DNA of 64,000 nt. Origin: Candidatus Woesearchaeota archaeon (GTDB lineage: Archaea > Nanobdellota > Nanobdellia > Woesearchaeales > GCA-2686295). Where the stretch lies: contig CALDOJ010000037.1 in NCBI GenBank assembly GCA_937912225.1, positions 32,585 to 96,584 of the forward strand, given 5' to 3'. The translations under genes were made by a program, and so were the position numbers. Below, piece after piece: positions 49,701 through 55,061 of the stretch. The number at the start of each line of letters is the position of its first letter. Position 1 is the stretch's first letter. Below the pieces are notes generated by a model, which was not told where the DNA came from, did no database searches, and worked only from the letters and a program-made list of their open reading frames with translations.

Positions 49701-50334
49701 ATCAAAAGAAATTAGAAATCTAATCTTAAAACAAAAATTCCCTAACGATCTTAGAAAAGACGTTTTAAAAAATTATAACTCTTTAAAATACAAAAAAGTT
49801 GCAGTTAGAAGTAGTGCAACCGCTGAAGACTTACCAGGTGCTTCTTTTGCAGGGCAACAAGATACTTATCTTAATATCAAAGGAGATAATGAAATTATTA
49901 ACGCCGTACAAAAATGCTGGGCTTCACTTTTTACAAGTAGAGCAATTTATTACAGAGAAAAAAATAACTTCAAACATCGTGATGTTTTAATTTCTGTTGT
50001 CATTCAAGAAATGATTGATGCAAAACATGCGGGAGTTATGTTTACAATTGATCCAGTTAATAAAAAACATATCTTAATTGAACTTGTAGAAGGACTTGGT
50101 GAAGCTTTAGTATCTGGCCAAGTAACTCCTAACACTTACTTTATGAATAAAAAAACTCATAAACTAGAACAAGAAGTTCTTCATTTTGATGTTCCAATTG
50201 CTTTAATTGAACAAGTGTCTAAGGTTGGTGAAAGAATTGAAAAACATTACAAAAAACCTCAAGATATTGAGTTTGCGTTTAATGACAAAGGAGAGTTATT
50301 TATCTTACAATCAAGACCTATAACTACTCTCTAA
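37729..50334 (+). CDS. Giant eight-unit phosphohistidine protein with receiver-like and ATP-grasp domains
   Basis: 4201 residues in one uninterrupted frame. Eight units repeat in tandem. Each has a helical region and a closing PEP-utiliser swivel domain with a histidine at residue 456, 967, 1431, 1777, 2251, 2721, 3356 or 3843. Spacings are 346-511 residues, or ~485 for unit 7 once the inserted domain is removed. Most helical regions carry an H/F-x3-Y-x-W motif and an RK(D) segment as in the two single-unit genes nearby. A receiver-like domain (about 2778-2890: acidic pair near Asp2787, Asp2830, Lys2884) sits between units 6 and 7. Residues ~3912-4201 are one PPDK_N ATP-grasp domain (GGKGANLGEM; VRSSATAEDLPGASFAGQQD). 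The PEP/pyruvate barrel is absent. Inferred role: ATP-fed multi-histidine phosphotransfer to unknown acceptors, or a scaffold. Cytoplasmic; no membrane segment was seen. Confidence 0.85.
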   Translation: MTFENKKLMQMTVRQRLSPFPNYMSMECISKEMAKVIGINYEFVLIIFKKRMAYVFFDEKDYEKVGKQALKNVLKKPKLFHELVAFVDKKGSALVRQVKKQKEKPLSNYSNKELSNMYKGFEKEYKQIYSRYFVILAVEKLLSEYLKTYLKKLESNDSKLEEEFTTLITEPRAQINRLEKVAALKLAKKIIENKSWKNYFSKKNVVELVKKDSELDKLFTQHEENYYWITRDYEDSVLTYNDFVKRMKVILKDQPLKKLVEEENFLKSVDKNIISIEKKLGIDSKHSRLFEAVREGIHLKEFRKMYVSQLMYHYDPILEEISKRAKLSLAETRHLTSKDVLMALEKKNLKPKMKERYELSIFQVNKGKSNIITGPKAEEIYNDLCLAKKDVSELKGLSASPGKTTGPVRIIMNPDEISKVQKGDIIVSGQIVPSFAPALKRAAGMVCDGGTGVTSHPAILAREAKIPCVVKTNIATQVLKDGDLVEVDGYKGIVKKINKTNKFKYTDHKFTPIANDYHSHIFRNYLWIESFELQAKEFKTPQISFGIVSDKNSQIYAGDMVAWVKSHNKLKEYVQKDIYYVDKLIDTIVDMGEQLVAWTKKEIRNKDLTKYSDEELFELYEQCSFKMQKLYAYGTILPVLDFANFSFVEGNLKKILEKKTKNKEEYDLYYDILTYPHHNSYAQDQEEALLKFTAKYYSDEWKKDVLTKSLTQIKKKYSFFAKDLEAHTSKHGWVYYVYSGPAYTENQFLEFIKEILKEGKDPKKTLKEIQTKNKEIKKQRTKLILKLKLNKFDSMILNLAGKMVWSKPRRKDYQSRGYYEYEKLFLEIGKRLKINLEQVRNLTPEMLKESLKTKKVDKKKLAEIKNYYALLPTKDGSMLLLTGKEAREYNNSIKVAKEAINKEDNLKGMVACRGMAKGTVRIINVPGDMSKMNVGDILVSTATTPSIVAAMKKAAAIVTDEGGLTCHAAIVSREMNKPCVIGTKIATAVLKDGDYIEVDAEVGIVRKIKEKPDWTVLRSRYIPALWPFMIYWVWDVEKEMNVSEVKVVHAWKEGSVWAIWSKQSLGSLGINVLEKLRTWNHKTLRQKGYTAGENCLKYVKEFSKKDHSPTEYMAFFKKFTELYVELMRYNMSYWLFAGKALEKKLSSEIKDESIIRIMSMPKEESYSAKEEQEFQSLVDMAKKGFDKKTTIAIKKFVEKYYWFPYEYVGPDIWTEESVTKRIKDSLNNKDSSKKEDIAKKQTELIKKYDFSKETIKDFELLQFCTLLQDDRKMYHSHICYYVNELIMRRMAKTLKITFGKARLVEENVLGEYIKTKNWKSFDKELSEREKFLVVGRKKAGENYFFSGKNGEKFLEEEQVKLPIPTENISEVKGLVAFKGKVRGRARVLRTSQVKDFKEGDIIISGMTTPDFVPLIKKAGAIVTDEGGITCHAAIVARELKKPCIIGTENATQVFKDGDYIEVDAEVGIVRKIKEKAVLKQSYSRHKGAGYMMVWDISEYLGFKDFIDYDIKKRIFIYDPQTEKTSVWHNSEEFKHIENLVFEKVRTEKNRFTSKIIDRLDTEWKIIIPYLSRKKKLKTVKEFDKFLSGIIRWWSAMNTVYPLIQNPQVSKKHAKIFLQYRVNSEQYTGAMDELIVKFWKERVPKKYQDLVFVCTSEESKLLAKNKLSKKEEQDFWERKKGFIIFNKGIILKRDEDKFLEENNFELYKEQTENITSVKGMVAYKGFARGPVRRIIKKSDIRDFKEGEILVAEITFPEHVPAMQKAGAIVTDEGGITCHAAIVSRELKKPCVIGTKIGTKVFKNGDVVEVDAETGVIKKVDMTWKFMVKRDQSVLFYELITSGEVKDNIKQLLNLDFHFDHYRSVDHNISLVTEELNQVSLFVKKYFKKEGNNFIAALLDKWYSFFDELENLANKISRTDYSNKSNEELLLELNRLKATYFKCSTALAIPFPIESLAENILRDKVSKFEKSTEYFNILTTSIKPTGSTNEQIDFLAILIRKQQEKNVLKEIDDHVKKYSWIGTRGFRGDEWIKEDVLKRMDLLDRCDAKKEYQSLINHPKEVIKQTAQVLKEINANADFKEFVNIVKEYVFFRTYRMEEYTRSGFLARPLFKEIAKRIGLDLNDILNLLSIEIIDALENKTDYKKILTKRKKGFLYLKSKDTLTVLAGKEFEEYKKKEKTNEEKINLDVNEVKGMTASNGIVRGPVKIVDTKNEINVVSEGDILITSMTTPDFIPAMEKAIAFVTDEGGILCHAAIVSREMNKPCVIGTKIATQVFKDGDYIEVDANTGTVKKISKNSIPKDLLDNLDFFCTRPMTAQRDILAALLFWPHKSRLISIPANGNNRSLYTEAAGMKTTYKDMLKKVDTSSKLKKHLKEYTFDMNKMLKVTKELKNTSITNVKESLYLFNGFFEAFTKFGKYLTLPFAIEKYLEPELRSLIKKEKLDSEYALKIISSPSQMNEYQRMRIAIIDSALNKKYTIKQLVDKFSWYGEYAYVEPLLDATYFKKEIKKITNSEGKKEKKQICAAINEVKLNYPKILKQIKNKRLKLLVELVQNYTIIRDGRIDALKKSQVNIRFFFEKVAKLLTKQTKQKWDGKLVANMLILEIEDFLKQGIAPNYDLMKKRLNQEYLFYFDGKSHVFYNDVEKTRDYILDKYSTDEDLIKGTIAQKGKATGCAKIIRKKSDLRKIQEGDVMVAKTTMPDYTIVMKKCSAIITDEGGIVSHAAIVSRELKIPCIVNTKSGTTKLNDGDYVEVDANNGTVKKITKENSSQAKKDILLKPRISVLHVEDNKKIFDSLRKEFNKKGIYSHTVSNFKDAFDLIKEINFDIIVCDGKFPYDKDSKSESNFMKVVDLLKQYNKKTKLIFWANSTTVHEYALKNKIEAYSKIQLQEFHFSRRGRKFQKVKCISPKELAVIVENELMNVSLMKEEFKKPLVHMYKEPAYVMPAVFATDSRTAHFESTVGMNYSFCHCEFKKGVVSVYIDPSNDGLIADKIYDRIVNENFFPELLSNVISKADSLLKLSRSFKSSDLSKYSNNKLANILADFYKKYIEMRVYSSIPTAIEHVSNRWSNYLLTILEKKISNPEEINKVFPLLTTPERLSYLKEFELEVSRMAIKKSKFTSKTLAEKYAWIRYAFEGKPINSEFVKKELSKLSKKEHQELLLTNKKRVSELRKSKQVLYEKYSFTSSEKELFNYGAEMVWIKFFRKGIFAESNYCSEFLQREIAKRIKFSEKQIKLLLPSEMMAALKTKTFPKEIVNLRAREFFMFCKNGRSYIFPYNKRDLFNKPVAKQISSDTFKGTSAYNGIISGIVKIVNTPKDLDKVNIGDVLVSRSTNPNILPAMRKAAAFVTEVGGLTCHAAIIAREMKKPCVIGAEGVTSALKDGDYVKVDADSGIVKKTNGINWREVVASRKWYKQAADTEPIYSFATTATGMSEMDYPVFFFYDRVCTAFFSVKEMAKEGREIFEKTKKNPKYVDKRINDCTVYSNKLVFLMKKLSKIDFFKADLEALRKSLMKFHQINCDYWYRAYFVDKLDPEGELDLKSEIKKSKIKISHDELTSILRSQKKNFIENSNLDLFKLALKLQGKKLSDKELLVHLKPYTKKYYYIKNSWNKAFILTEKDFLLSLKQLLRDSKDRLKELIFTHEHLELNAKKKTKELELKLKIPESLKNVFYLFRTLTAFRDDRKEIVLNCINFYELLAQRFAKEYDIKLSLLRKALPKEVLNIKSKSDAKQLVKILRKRKTFVIGHFKRSEGIKLISGSEVDEMLSLFFNQSVQEDNVLKGSVACKGSSKKISGRVKVILGESHFGNFEKDDILVASMTRPEYVPLMKQAKAIITDEGGITCHAAIISRELNVPCIIGTQKATRTLANGDYLELDLVTGHIKKIDEKEYKPLKQIKVKTEIKKMQKVKTDLGEFSDENVLWFKDLNKDDIPIVGGKGANLGEMFHHFNIPNGFCVTVHAYRRFLEETTIGAHIHGLLDDLDVEDTTDLDKVSKEIRNLILKQKFPNDLRKDVLKNYNSLKYKKVAVRSSATAEDLPGASFAGQQDTYLNIKGDNEIINAVQKCWASLFTSRAIYYREKNNFKHRDVLISVVIQEMIDAKHAGVMFTIDPVNKKHILIELVEGLGEALVSGQVTPNTYFMNKKTHKLEQEVLHFDVPIALIEQVSKVGERIEKHYKKPQDIEFAFNDKGELFILQSRPITTL
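40699..40761 (+). repeat. Near-identical segment in unit 2, partner of 42091-42153
   Basis: This 63-base segment encodes the end of the unit 2 swivel domain (KDGDYIEVDAEVGIVRKIKE). It differs from 42091-42153 at one base. The rest of the two units is much less alike, which points to recent gene conversion or unequal exchange. Confidence 0.9.
42091..42153 (+). repeat. Near-identical segment in unit 3, partner of 40699-40761
   Basis: This is the unit 3 copy, with a single A-to-G difference in the Lys codon near its end. It encodes the same 20-residue swivel end. Confidence 0.9.
46060..46395 (+). other. Receiver-like (CheY) domain inside the giant protein
   Basis: The segment starts RISVLHVEDNKKIFDSLRKE, followed by FDIIVCDGKFP (candidate phospho-acceptor Asp2830), KLIFWANSTT and AYSKIQ (Lys2884). 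The order and spacing match a response-regulator receiver, with the acidic pair at 2786-2787. No histidine kinase gene was seen in the window. Confidence 0.65.
49460..50331 (+). other. PPDK_N ATP-grasp domain at the C-terminus of the giant protein
   Basis: About 290 residues, closely resembling the same domain of PpsA in this window. It has PIVGGKGANLGEM, VAVRSSATAEDLPGASFAGQ, SRAIYYREKNNF, MIDAKHAGVMFTIDP and the closing FILQSRPITTL. In PEP synthase this domain is N-terminal; here it is at the very end and is the only visible phosphate donor for eight swivel domains. Confidence 0.88.
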
Positions 50335-50341
50335 GTATAAC

Positions 50342-50350
50342 TTTATAAGG
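50342..50350 (+). promoter_or_regulatory. TATA box for the gene at 50373
   Basis: TTTATAAGG centred 27 nt before ATG 50373. This suggests a separate leaderless transcript, although the giant gene ends only 38 bases earlier. Confidence 0.5.
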
Positions 50351-50372
50351 TTCTGGCAGTTTCTAAAAATTA

Positions 50373-51563
50373 ATGAGCGAAATAAGTTTATTAGAAAAAA
50401 AATTAGCAGAAGAACCAATTAAAATCCCAAATAATCCTTTTTGGGATGTATTCAAAAGATTTTCTAGAGATGAATTAATTGCTATGGCTATTAATGTTAC
50501 AGGAACAGCTGTTGCTGAAGGATTAGTAGACAGTCAGTTTTTACAAACAATGACTGGCCCATTAAGCAGAAGAACAAAAGATATTGTATTGATGACTACA
50601 GGACCTGTAGTTGAGAAAGCAGGTTTTTTCCCAGCGCATTTCAAAGAAGCTTATGATCTTTACAAAGAAGCTCCAAAAGAAGAACGAGATCAATTATCAA
50701 CCTATTTTAAAGGAGCAGTAAAAAACGGAACAAAAAGTTTAATTGAAGATATTCTTATTCATGACCCTTTATATGTTGGTTTAATGTTTGCAGGTTTAAA
50801 GTATTTACCAGAAACACCTGCATGGGCTTTAGCAGCAGGAAGTTTTGCAGTAGCAGTTGTAATGGTTGCAGGACTTGAAGTAGGAGTTACAGAATTGTTT
50901 TACAAGAAATACAAAAATGCTTTGAAAAAATCTGGTTTTGGAAAAGAGGATTATTATGAATCAAGATTTTTAATTAGAGCTGATAAAAATCCTGAATCAG
51001 TTCTTGAAAGATTGTCGTATGAATTTGGACTTGAAGGACATCGAGATTTAGAGTACTATGATAGATATTTTAAAAATTCATTACCAAGCTATTCAAATAG
51101 AACTCCAAAACTCAGACTTAGAAATAGACGAAGAAATGAAACTGAATGGTTTAAAACAGCTCAAATAACTTATACTAGAGCTAACGAACTAAAAGAAGGT
51201 ACTGAACAATTCAGATATTTTCCTCAAAAAAAAGAGAAAATATATTTTTATTTAGATCAAGATATGCCTGATTCAATAAACGCAATTAAAGATGATAAAG
51301 TTCGAAGAATTTTATCTAGAGCTCAAGATGATGGTTCTTACTCGGACATTCATTTCACAAGGTCGGTTGCACACAATCCAGAATTACTAGTTTCAACAGA
51401 CCAAGTTTATCATATTAAAGAAAGACCTTATTTTGTTGCAGAATTAAAAGTTTACAAAGATACAGAACTTTTAAAAGAAGCAATGCGTTATGTTATGAGA
51501 GAATTTCCAGTTGTACAAACAACACATGGGAAATTAGAACTTTCAAATTTTAATGGAAATTAA
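50373..51563 (+). CDS. Membrane protein with possible CYTH-like domain
   Basis: 396 residues. The N-terminal ~190 residues contain two hydrophobic segments (about residues 130-175, e.g. WALAAGSFAVAVVMVAGLEVG). The remainder resembles a CYTH (triphosphate tunnel) domain: SRFLIRADKNPESVLERL, DLEYYDRYF, PKLRLRNRRRNET, AQITYTRA and VAELKVYKDTELLKEAM. CYTH proteins bind triphosphates or polyphosphate. The match is by pattern only and could be wrong. Its position right after the giant phosphotransfer gene makes a link tempting but unproven. Confidence 0.6.
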   Translation: MSEISLLEKKLAEEPIKIPNNPFWDVFKRFSRDELIAMAINVTGTAVAEGLVDSQFLQTMTGPLSRRTKDIVLMTTGPVVEKAGFFPAHFKEAYDLYKEAPKEERDQLSTYFKGAVKNGTKSLIEDILIHDPLYVGLMFAGLKYLPETPAWALAAGSFAVAVVMVAGLEVGVTELFYKKYKNALKKSGFGKEDYYESRFLIRADKNPESVLERLSYEFGLEGHRDLEYYDRYFKNSLPSYSNRTPKLRLRNRRRNETEWFKTAQITYTRANELKEGTEQFRYFPQKKEKIYFYLDQDMPDSINAIKDDKVRRILSRAQDDGSYSDIHFTRSVAHNPELLVSTDQVYHIKERPYFVAELKVYKDTELLKEAMRYVMREFPVVQTTHGKLELSNFNGN

Positions 51564-52216
51564 ATGCTAACTCGTCTAATATTATCTTTCCAAACATCAT
51601 AGACGATGAAATTATCAGTAATTTTTTCTCCAACAAGAGTCTTTATTGCTTGAGAAACAATAATTCCTGCTGCAAGATGAGTTGTGGCATTTAATATCCC
51701 TTCTTTTTTAATTTCAGGAATTTTAATTTTGTCAACAACTTTACTGAATAAATATTTTTTGTCAGAAATAAAAATTGCTCCTTGACAACCACCATATTTG
51801 CAATTAACTAAAGGCATTTTTTTCTTAACATAATTTGCAACAAGTTTCATAGTATCTAAGTCATTACTGCAATCAATTATTAAATCTGAATCAACTAAGA
51901 AAACATTACTATCGACAAGTTCTTCGTGAAATGTTTTAATTGTAGTTTTTGGGTTAATATCTTCAAGTCTTTTTTTTGCTTGTTTTGCTTTGAATTTATT
52001 ATCGTCTTCTTCTAAGAATAATGTTTGTCTTTGAAGGTCTGCAAGTTCAACTCGGCCTTTATCAATTATTCGAAGGTTAATGCCTTCTCTGGTTAACATT
52101 TCAGCAACAACCGTTCCTAAACCACCAAGACCTATAACTGTAACTGTTTTAGTTCTTAATTCTTCAGCTTTTTTCCCTATCTCAGATACTCTTTCCTGAT
52201 ATTTAAACTTCATCAT
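51560..52216 (-). CDS. E1-like adenylating enzyme (ThiF/MoeB/HesA family)
   Basis: 218 residues. The Rossmann motif VIGLGGLGTVVAEMLTREG is followed by DKGRVELADLQRQTLFLEED and DLIIDCSNDLDTMKLVANY, as in E1-like proteins that adenylate ubiquitin-like C-termini. The length is short and the CxxC zinc pairs of MoeB are not visible. No ubiquitin-like partner is nearby. A TATA-like element at 52235-52245 fits a leaderless minus-strand transcript. It overlaps the previous gene's end by 4 bases. Confidence 0.82.
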   Translation of the reverse strand: MMKFKYQERVSEIGKKAEELRTKTVTVIGLGGLGTVVAEMLTREGINLRIIDKGRVELADLQRQTLFLEEDDNKFKAKQAKKRLEDINPKTTIKTFHEELVDSNVFLVDSDLIIDCSNDLDTMKLVANYVKKKMPLVNCKYGGCQGAIFISDKKYLFSKVVDKIKIPEIKKEGILNATTHLAAGIIVSQAIKTLVGEKITDNFIVYDVWKDNIRRVSI

Positions 52217-52360
52217 AAAAAAGAATTAAAGGACAATTTATAAAGGTTATGGGCGGTTATAGAGAATCAATTACTACTTTTAAGAAACAAAGTCATACTC
52301 TTATATGTGTACAAGGTTCATATTGTAAAACTCATCAGAATATCTGTTCTAATTTTTTTA

Positions 52361-52873
52361 TTATTGATAAAAGTCCGATAATTTAATAATGGGCATTTTA
52401 GTTGCTTGAATCATTTTTTTAATATCTTTTTTTAATTGTTTTAAATTAAGACCAAAAGCAGTTTCTGGAAAACATAAATGAAAGTATGAATCATCGTCTT
52501 CATCAATTGGAGACTTATAAATTTGCATCGAATTTTCTTCACAAATATCATCTTTAACAACTCTATAATCATCTGGAAACCTTTGATTTAAAAGCCCCAG
52601 TTTAAGAAAAGACTCTTCAAAATCTTTTTCTTCTTCATTTAATTGCAAATTAAATTTTTTAGATAATGATGCCAAAGACAGAACTGGTCTTTTATGAGCT
52701 GCCAACATTTTTTCTAAGTCAGATTTTAATTCGCTTAAATCTAAACCAAAAGGGTCACTTGGTTTAGCACTATATGCTACTAATCTATTATTCTCATAAT
52801 GAGCACTGTGAACTGTATAGCACTCTTGCTCTAAGAAATCATGTTTAATAATTCGATAATTCCAAGTACCCAT
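52361..52873 (-). CDS. Hypothetical protein with an internal two-fold repeat
   Basis: 170 residues. Two copies of a ~65-residue unit are visible: YRIIKHDFLEQECYTVHSA to DLEKMLAAHKRPVLSL, and YRVVKDDICEENSMQIY to DIKKMIQATKMPIIKL. Single copies of such a unit occur in short bacterial proteins of unknown role. No membrane segment or catalytic motif is seen. It is divergent from nreA across 44 bases. Confidence 0.65.
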   Translation of the reverse strand: MGTWNYRIIKHDFLEQECYTVHSAHYENNRLVAYSAKPSDPFGLDLSELKSDLEKMLAAHKRPVLSLASLSKKFNLQLNEEEKDFEESFLKLGLLNQRFPDDYRVVKDDICEENSMQIYKSPIDEDDDSYFHLCFPETAFGLNLKQLKKDIKKMIQATKMPIIKLSDFYQ

Positions 52874-52917
52874 CTCTTTAATAATATTTTAATAGTATTT
52901 ATGTTTTTTCTTATTTA

Positions 52918-54135
52918 ATGGTTCGTATGCCAAAAGAAAAGAATGAAGAACATCCAGTTCTAAAAAATGCTCATCTGTTTTATGAACGAATAAAAGAGAT
53001 TTCTGATAAACATCCAAAACCAAAAGAAGATTTCTTTGGAGCATCACCAAATCTATTTGTAGGACGATATGGTTATCCAAATATTAACGTTGGAATTCTT
53101 TCAAACGAACATGTTAATGAAGATTATGATAATCCGAAAATTTGGTATGAGAAAGGTTTTGATATTCCAAAAATAGTTTCTATGAGGAGTTTTTTGATTA
53201 ATTCAAATTTTAAATCCAATATTAAATCTTTCAACGATCGATTATTTGATATGACTCGAGAAGTAGCGATGGCAAAAAAGCCTGTTGATGTTGAAATTAA
53301 TTTAGAAAAAAAGCCCCATTATAGATTAGAAGTGAGTTCAGATATTACTCCATATGGTCCAACAGTTAAGATGAAAAAGGCTCAGATAACTGAAAATCCT
53401 TCAATTCCGACAAAAGTTGAAAAAGTGTATTCTCAAGACGATCTAAAGGCAAGTGATGCAATGAATTATTTATCGAGGCATGAATTTGATGAGCGATATT
53501 TAACGAAATTATTGAGTGCTGGAACTATGGGTTTAAAGGCAGGTAGAAAATTAGTTCCAACAAGATGGAGTATAACTGCAGTTGATGATACTTTAGGAAA
53601 AAAGCATATTAAAGATATTAAAGATTATACTAGCAGAACAAATTATCACGTTTTTTCAGGCGACTACATGGGAAACTATTACATCATATTATTATTTCCA
53701 GAAATTTGGAGCTATGAATTATTTGAAACATACATGCCAAAAGATGATTCAAAGAAAAAAGATTTGAAAACATTTACTGATTATGAAGGGATGAATGGAA
53801 GAAAAGAATATGCTTACAATACAATGGGTGGGTATTATGCAGCAAGACTTCCAGTTCTTGAACATTTAAAACGAGTAAAACGACAAGGTTCTGCTTTAGT
53901 ATTGAGATTTGTAACTGATGACTACTGGGTTCCGCTTGGTGTGTGGGTTGTAAGACAAACAGTAAGAACAACACTTGAAAATAAACCACTAGAATTTGGA
54001 AGCAAAGAACTAATGTTAAAATACGTTAAAATACTTGTTCAAAAGAAATTTGGTTATGATGTTGATAATTTATTGACTAACAGTCGATTATTAAAAGAGA
54101 TGAAAAGTCAAGCAAAATTAAATAGTTTTTTCTAA
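52918..54135 (+). CDS. nreA: Archaeal DNA repair protein NreA
   Basis: 405 residues. The family signature NLFVGRYGYPNINVG lies near residue 46, with later conserved VPTRWSITAVDDTLG. The C-terminus QAKLNSFF is a PCNA-interacting (PIP) box, as described for archaeal Nre proteins involved in repair of cross-linked or alkylated DNA. The family's N-terminal zinc finger (found in some members) is not obvious. An upstream in-frame start at 52927 (MPKEK) is possible. Confidence 0.92.
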   Translation: MVRMPKEKNEEHPVLKNAHLFYERIKEISDKHPKPKEDFFGASPNLFVGRYGYPNINVGILSNEHVNEDYDNPKIWYEKGFDIPKIVSMRSFLINSNFKSNIKSFNDRLFDMTREVAMAKKPVDVEINLEKKPHYRLEVSSDITPYGPTVKMKKAQITENPSIPTKVEKVYSQDDLKASDAMNYLSRHEFDERYLTKLLSAGTMGLKAGRKLVPTRWSITAVDDTLGKKHIKDIKDYTSRTNYHVFSGDYMGNYYIILLFPEIWSYELFETYMPKDDSKKKDLKTFTDYEGMNGRKEYAYNTMGGYYAARLPVLEHLKRVKRQGSALVLRFVTDDYWVPLGVWVVRQTVRTTLENKPLEFGSKELMLKYVKILVQKKFGYDVDNLLTNSRLLKEMKSQAKLNSFF

Positions 54136-54252
54136 TTTTTTCGTAGTTATCACAGTTTATTTTCACAAAATTTATAAATTACTTAGTCTTACTATGTCTT
54201 ATGAAATGTCAGAACTCTTTTCTGATATTCATAAAATATGAGGACAAATTTT

Positions 54253-54498
54253 ATGAGATCTATTACAATAAAAGTTGAGGATTTATTATTTGTAGAGATG
54301 CAAAAAGCATTAAAACCATTATATACTACGAAAACAGAGTTTATTAGAGAAGCGATTAGAGATAAGCTTAAAAAACAAGAAACTGATTATTATTTAAGAA
54401 AATATTTTGGTTCATTAAAACCAAAAAATGATTTGACTGATAGAGAACTTAGAGAATTAGCAGGAAAAGAACTCTTTGAAAAATTTAATTTAGATTAA
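54253..54498 (+). CDS. Ribbon-helix-helix DNA-binding protein, antitoxin-like
   Basis: 81 residues from ATG 54253, selected because GAGG at 54239-54242 lies 10 nt upstream; an ATG at 54238 overlaps that site and is less likely. RSITIKVEDLLFVEMQKAL followed by TKTEFIREAIRDKLKK is an RHH domain. The C-terminus overlaps the end of a convergent PIN gene by 9 bases. This is unlike normal VapBC pairs, which are co-directional. Confidence 0.78.
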   Translation: MRSITIKVEDLLFVEMQKALKPLYTTKTEFIREAIRDKLKKQETDYYLRKYFGSLKPKNDLTDRELRELAGKELFEKFNLD

Positions 54499-54897
54499 AT
54501 CTTCTGGTTTGTTTACTTTAATAAGTTCATTTAATTCAATAAAATGTTTATCTCTAGTTATTAAGATTGCTTCATAATTTCTGGCAATAATTGCATGAAT
54601 GCCATCGTATTTTGAAATGTGTTTGTCTTTAGAAAGTTTTAAGCCTTCTATAAATTCTTGTTTAGAACAAGAAACGATTTTTTTGTTTTTTACAACTTTG
54701 AAAATTTCTTTTATCAATAGTTCATTAAATCTATTTCTAAGTTCTTTTATAACAAAGTCAGATATTATAATGGTCCAATTATTCTCATTAACTGTTCTAA
54801 AAAATTTAAAAGCCCATTCACCTAAAGGTCGAAACTTATCTTTACGATTTTCAAAATAATCAATCCAAATACAAGTATCAACATAGAATCTTTTCAT
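54490..54897 (-). CDS. PIN-domain ribonuclease, VapC-like
   Basis: 135 residues. MKRFYVDTCIWIDYFENR holds the first acidic site, the middle carries IKELRNRF, and DKHISKYDGIHAIIARNYEAILITRDKHF supplies the remaining acidic residues. Likely a toxin-type or regulatory RNase. The nearest antitoxin-like gene is on the opposite strand and convergent. Confidence 0.85.
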   Translation of the reverse strand: MKRFYVDTCIWIDYFENRKDKFRPLGEWAFKFFRTVNENNWTIIISDFVIKELRNRFNELLIKEIFKVVKNKKIVSCSKQEFIEGLKLSKDKHISKYDGIHAIIARNYEAILITRDKHFIELNELIKVNKPEDLI

Positions 54898-54994
54898 TAT
54901 TATTTTAAGAATTTAAGATTTAAAACAGTTCATAGTATGAAATCGTAAAATTTTTACTTATTGCAGAATATTTTCGAAAGTTTTTGACCACAAA

Positions 54995-55003
54995 GCTTAT
55001 ATA
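54995..55003 (+). promoter_or_regulatory. TATA box of the ParA-like gene
   Basis: GCTTATATAA-type element about 60 nt before GTG 55062. The leader contains GAGGT at 55050-55054 as the ribosome binding site. Confidence 0.5.
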
Positions 55004-55061
55004 ACATTGCCTTCTTTTTGAAGTTTCTAGCAATTACAAAGACAACAGCGAGGTATTTACA

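Noticed and set aside
37729..50334. The 12.6-kb frame as an assembly artefact or a chain of fused separate genes
   Set aside because: The frame is continuous with the same base composition and repeat period throughout, units differ strongly in sequence (unlike a collapsed or duplicated assembly), and all eight histidines are kept. It remains worth confirming with long reads.
52249..52386. 45-codon ORF with three cysteines on the plus strand between the E1-like gene and its neighbour
   Set aside because: It overlaps the end of the 52361-52873 gene in antisense, has no ribosome binding site, and the nearby TATA is correctly placed for the minus-strand E1-like gene. No family resemblance was seen.
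54194..54241. 15-codon ORF just upstream of the RHH gene
   Set aside because: Too short to support; it could be a leader peptide, but nothing beyond an ATG and a stop supports it.
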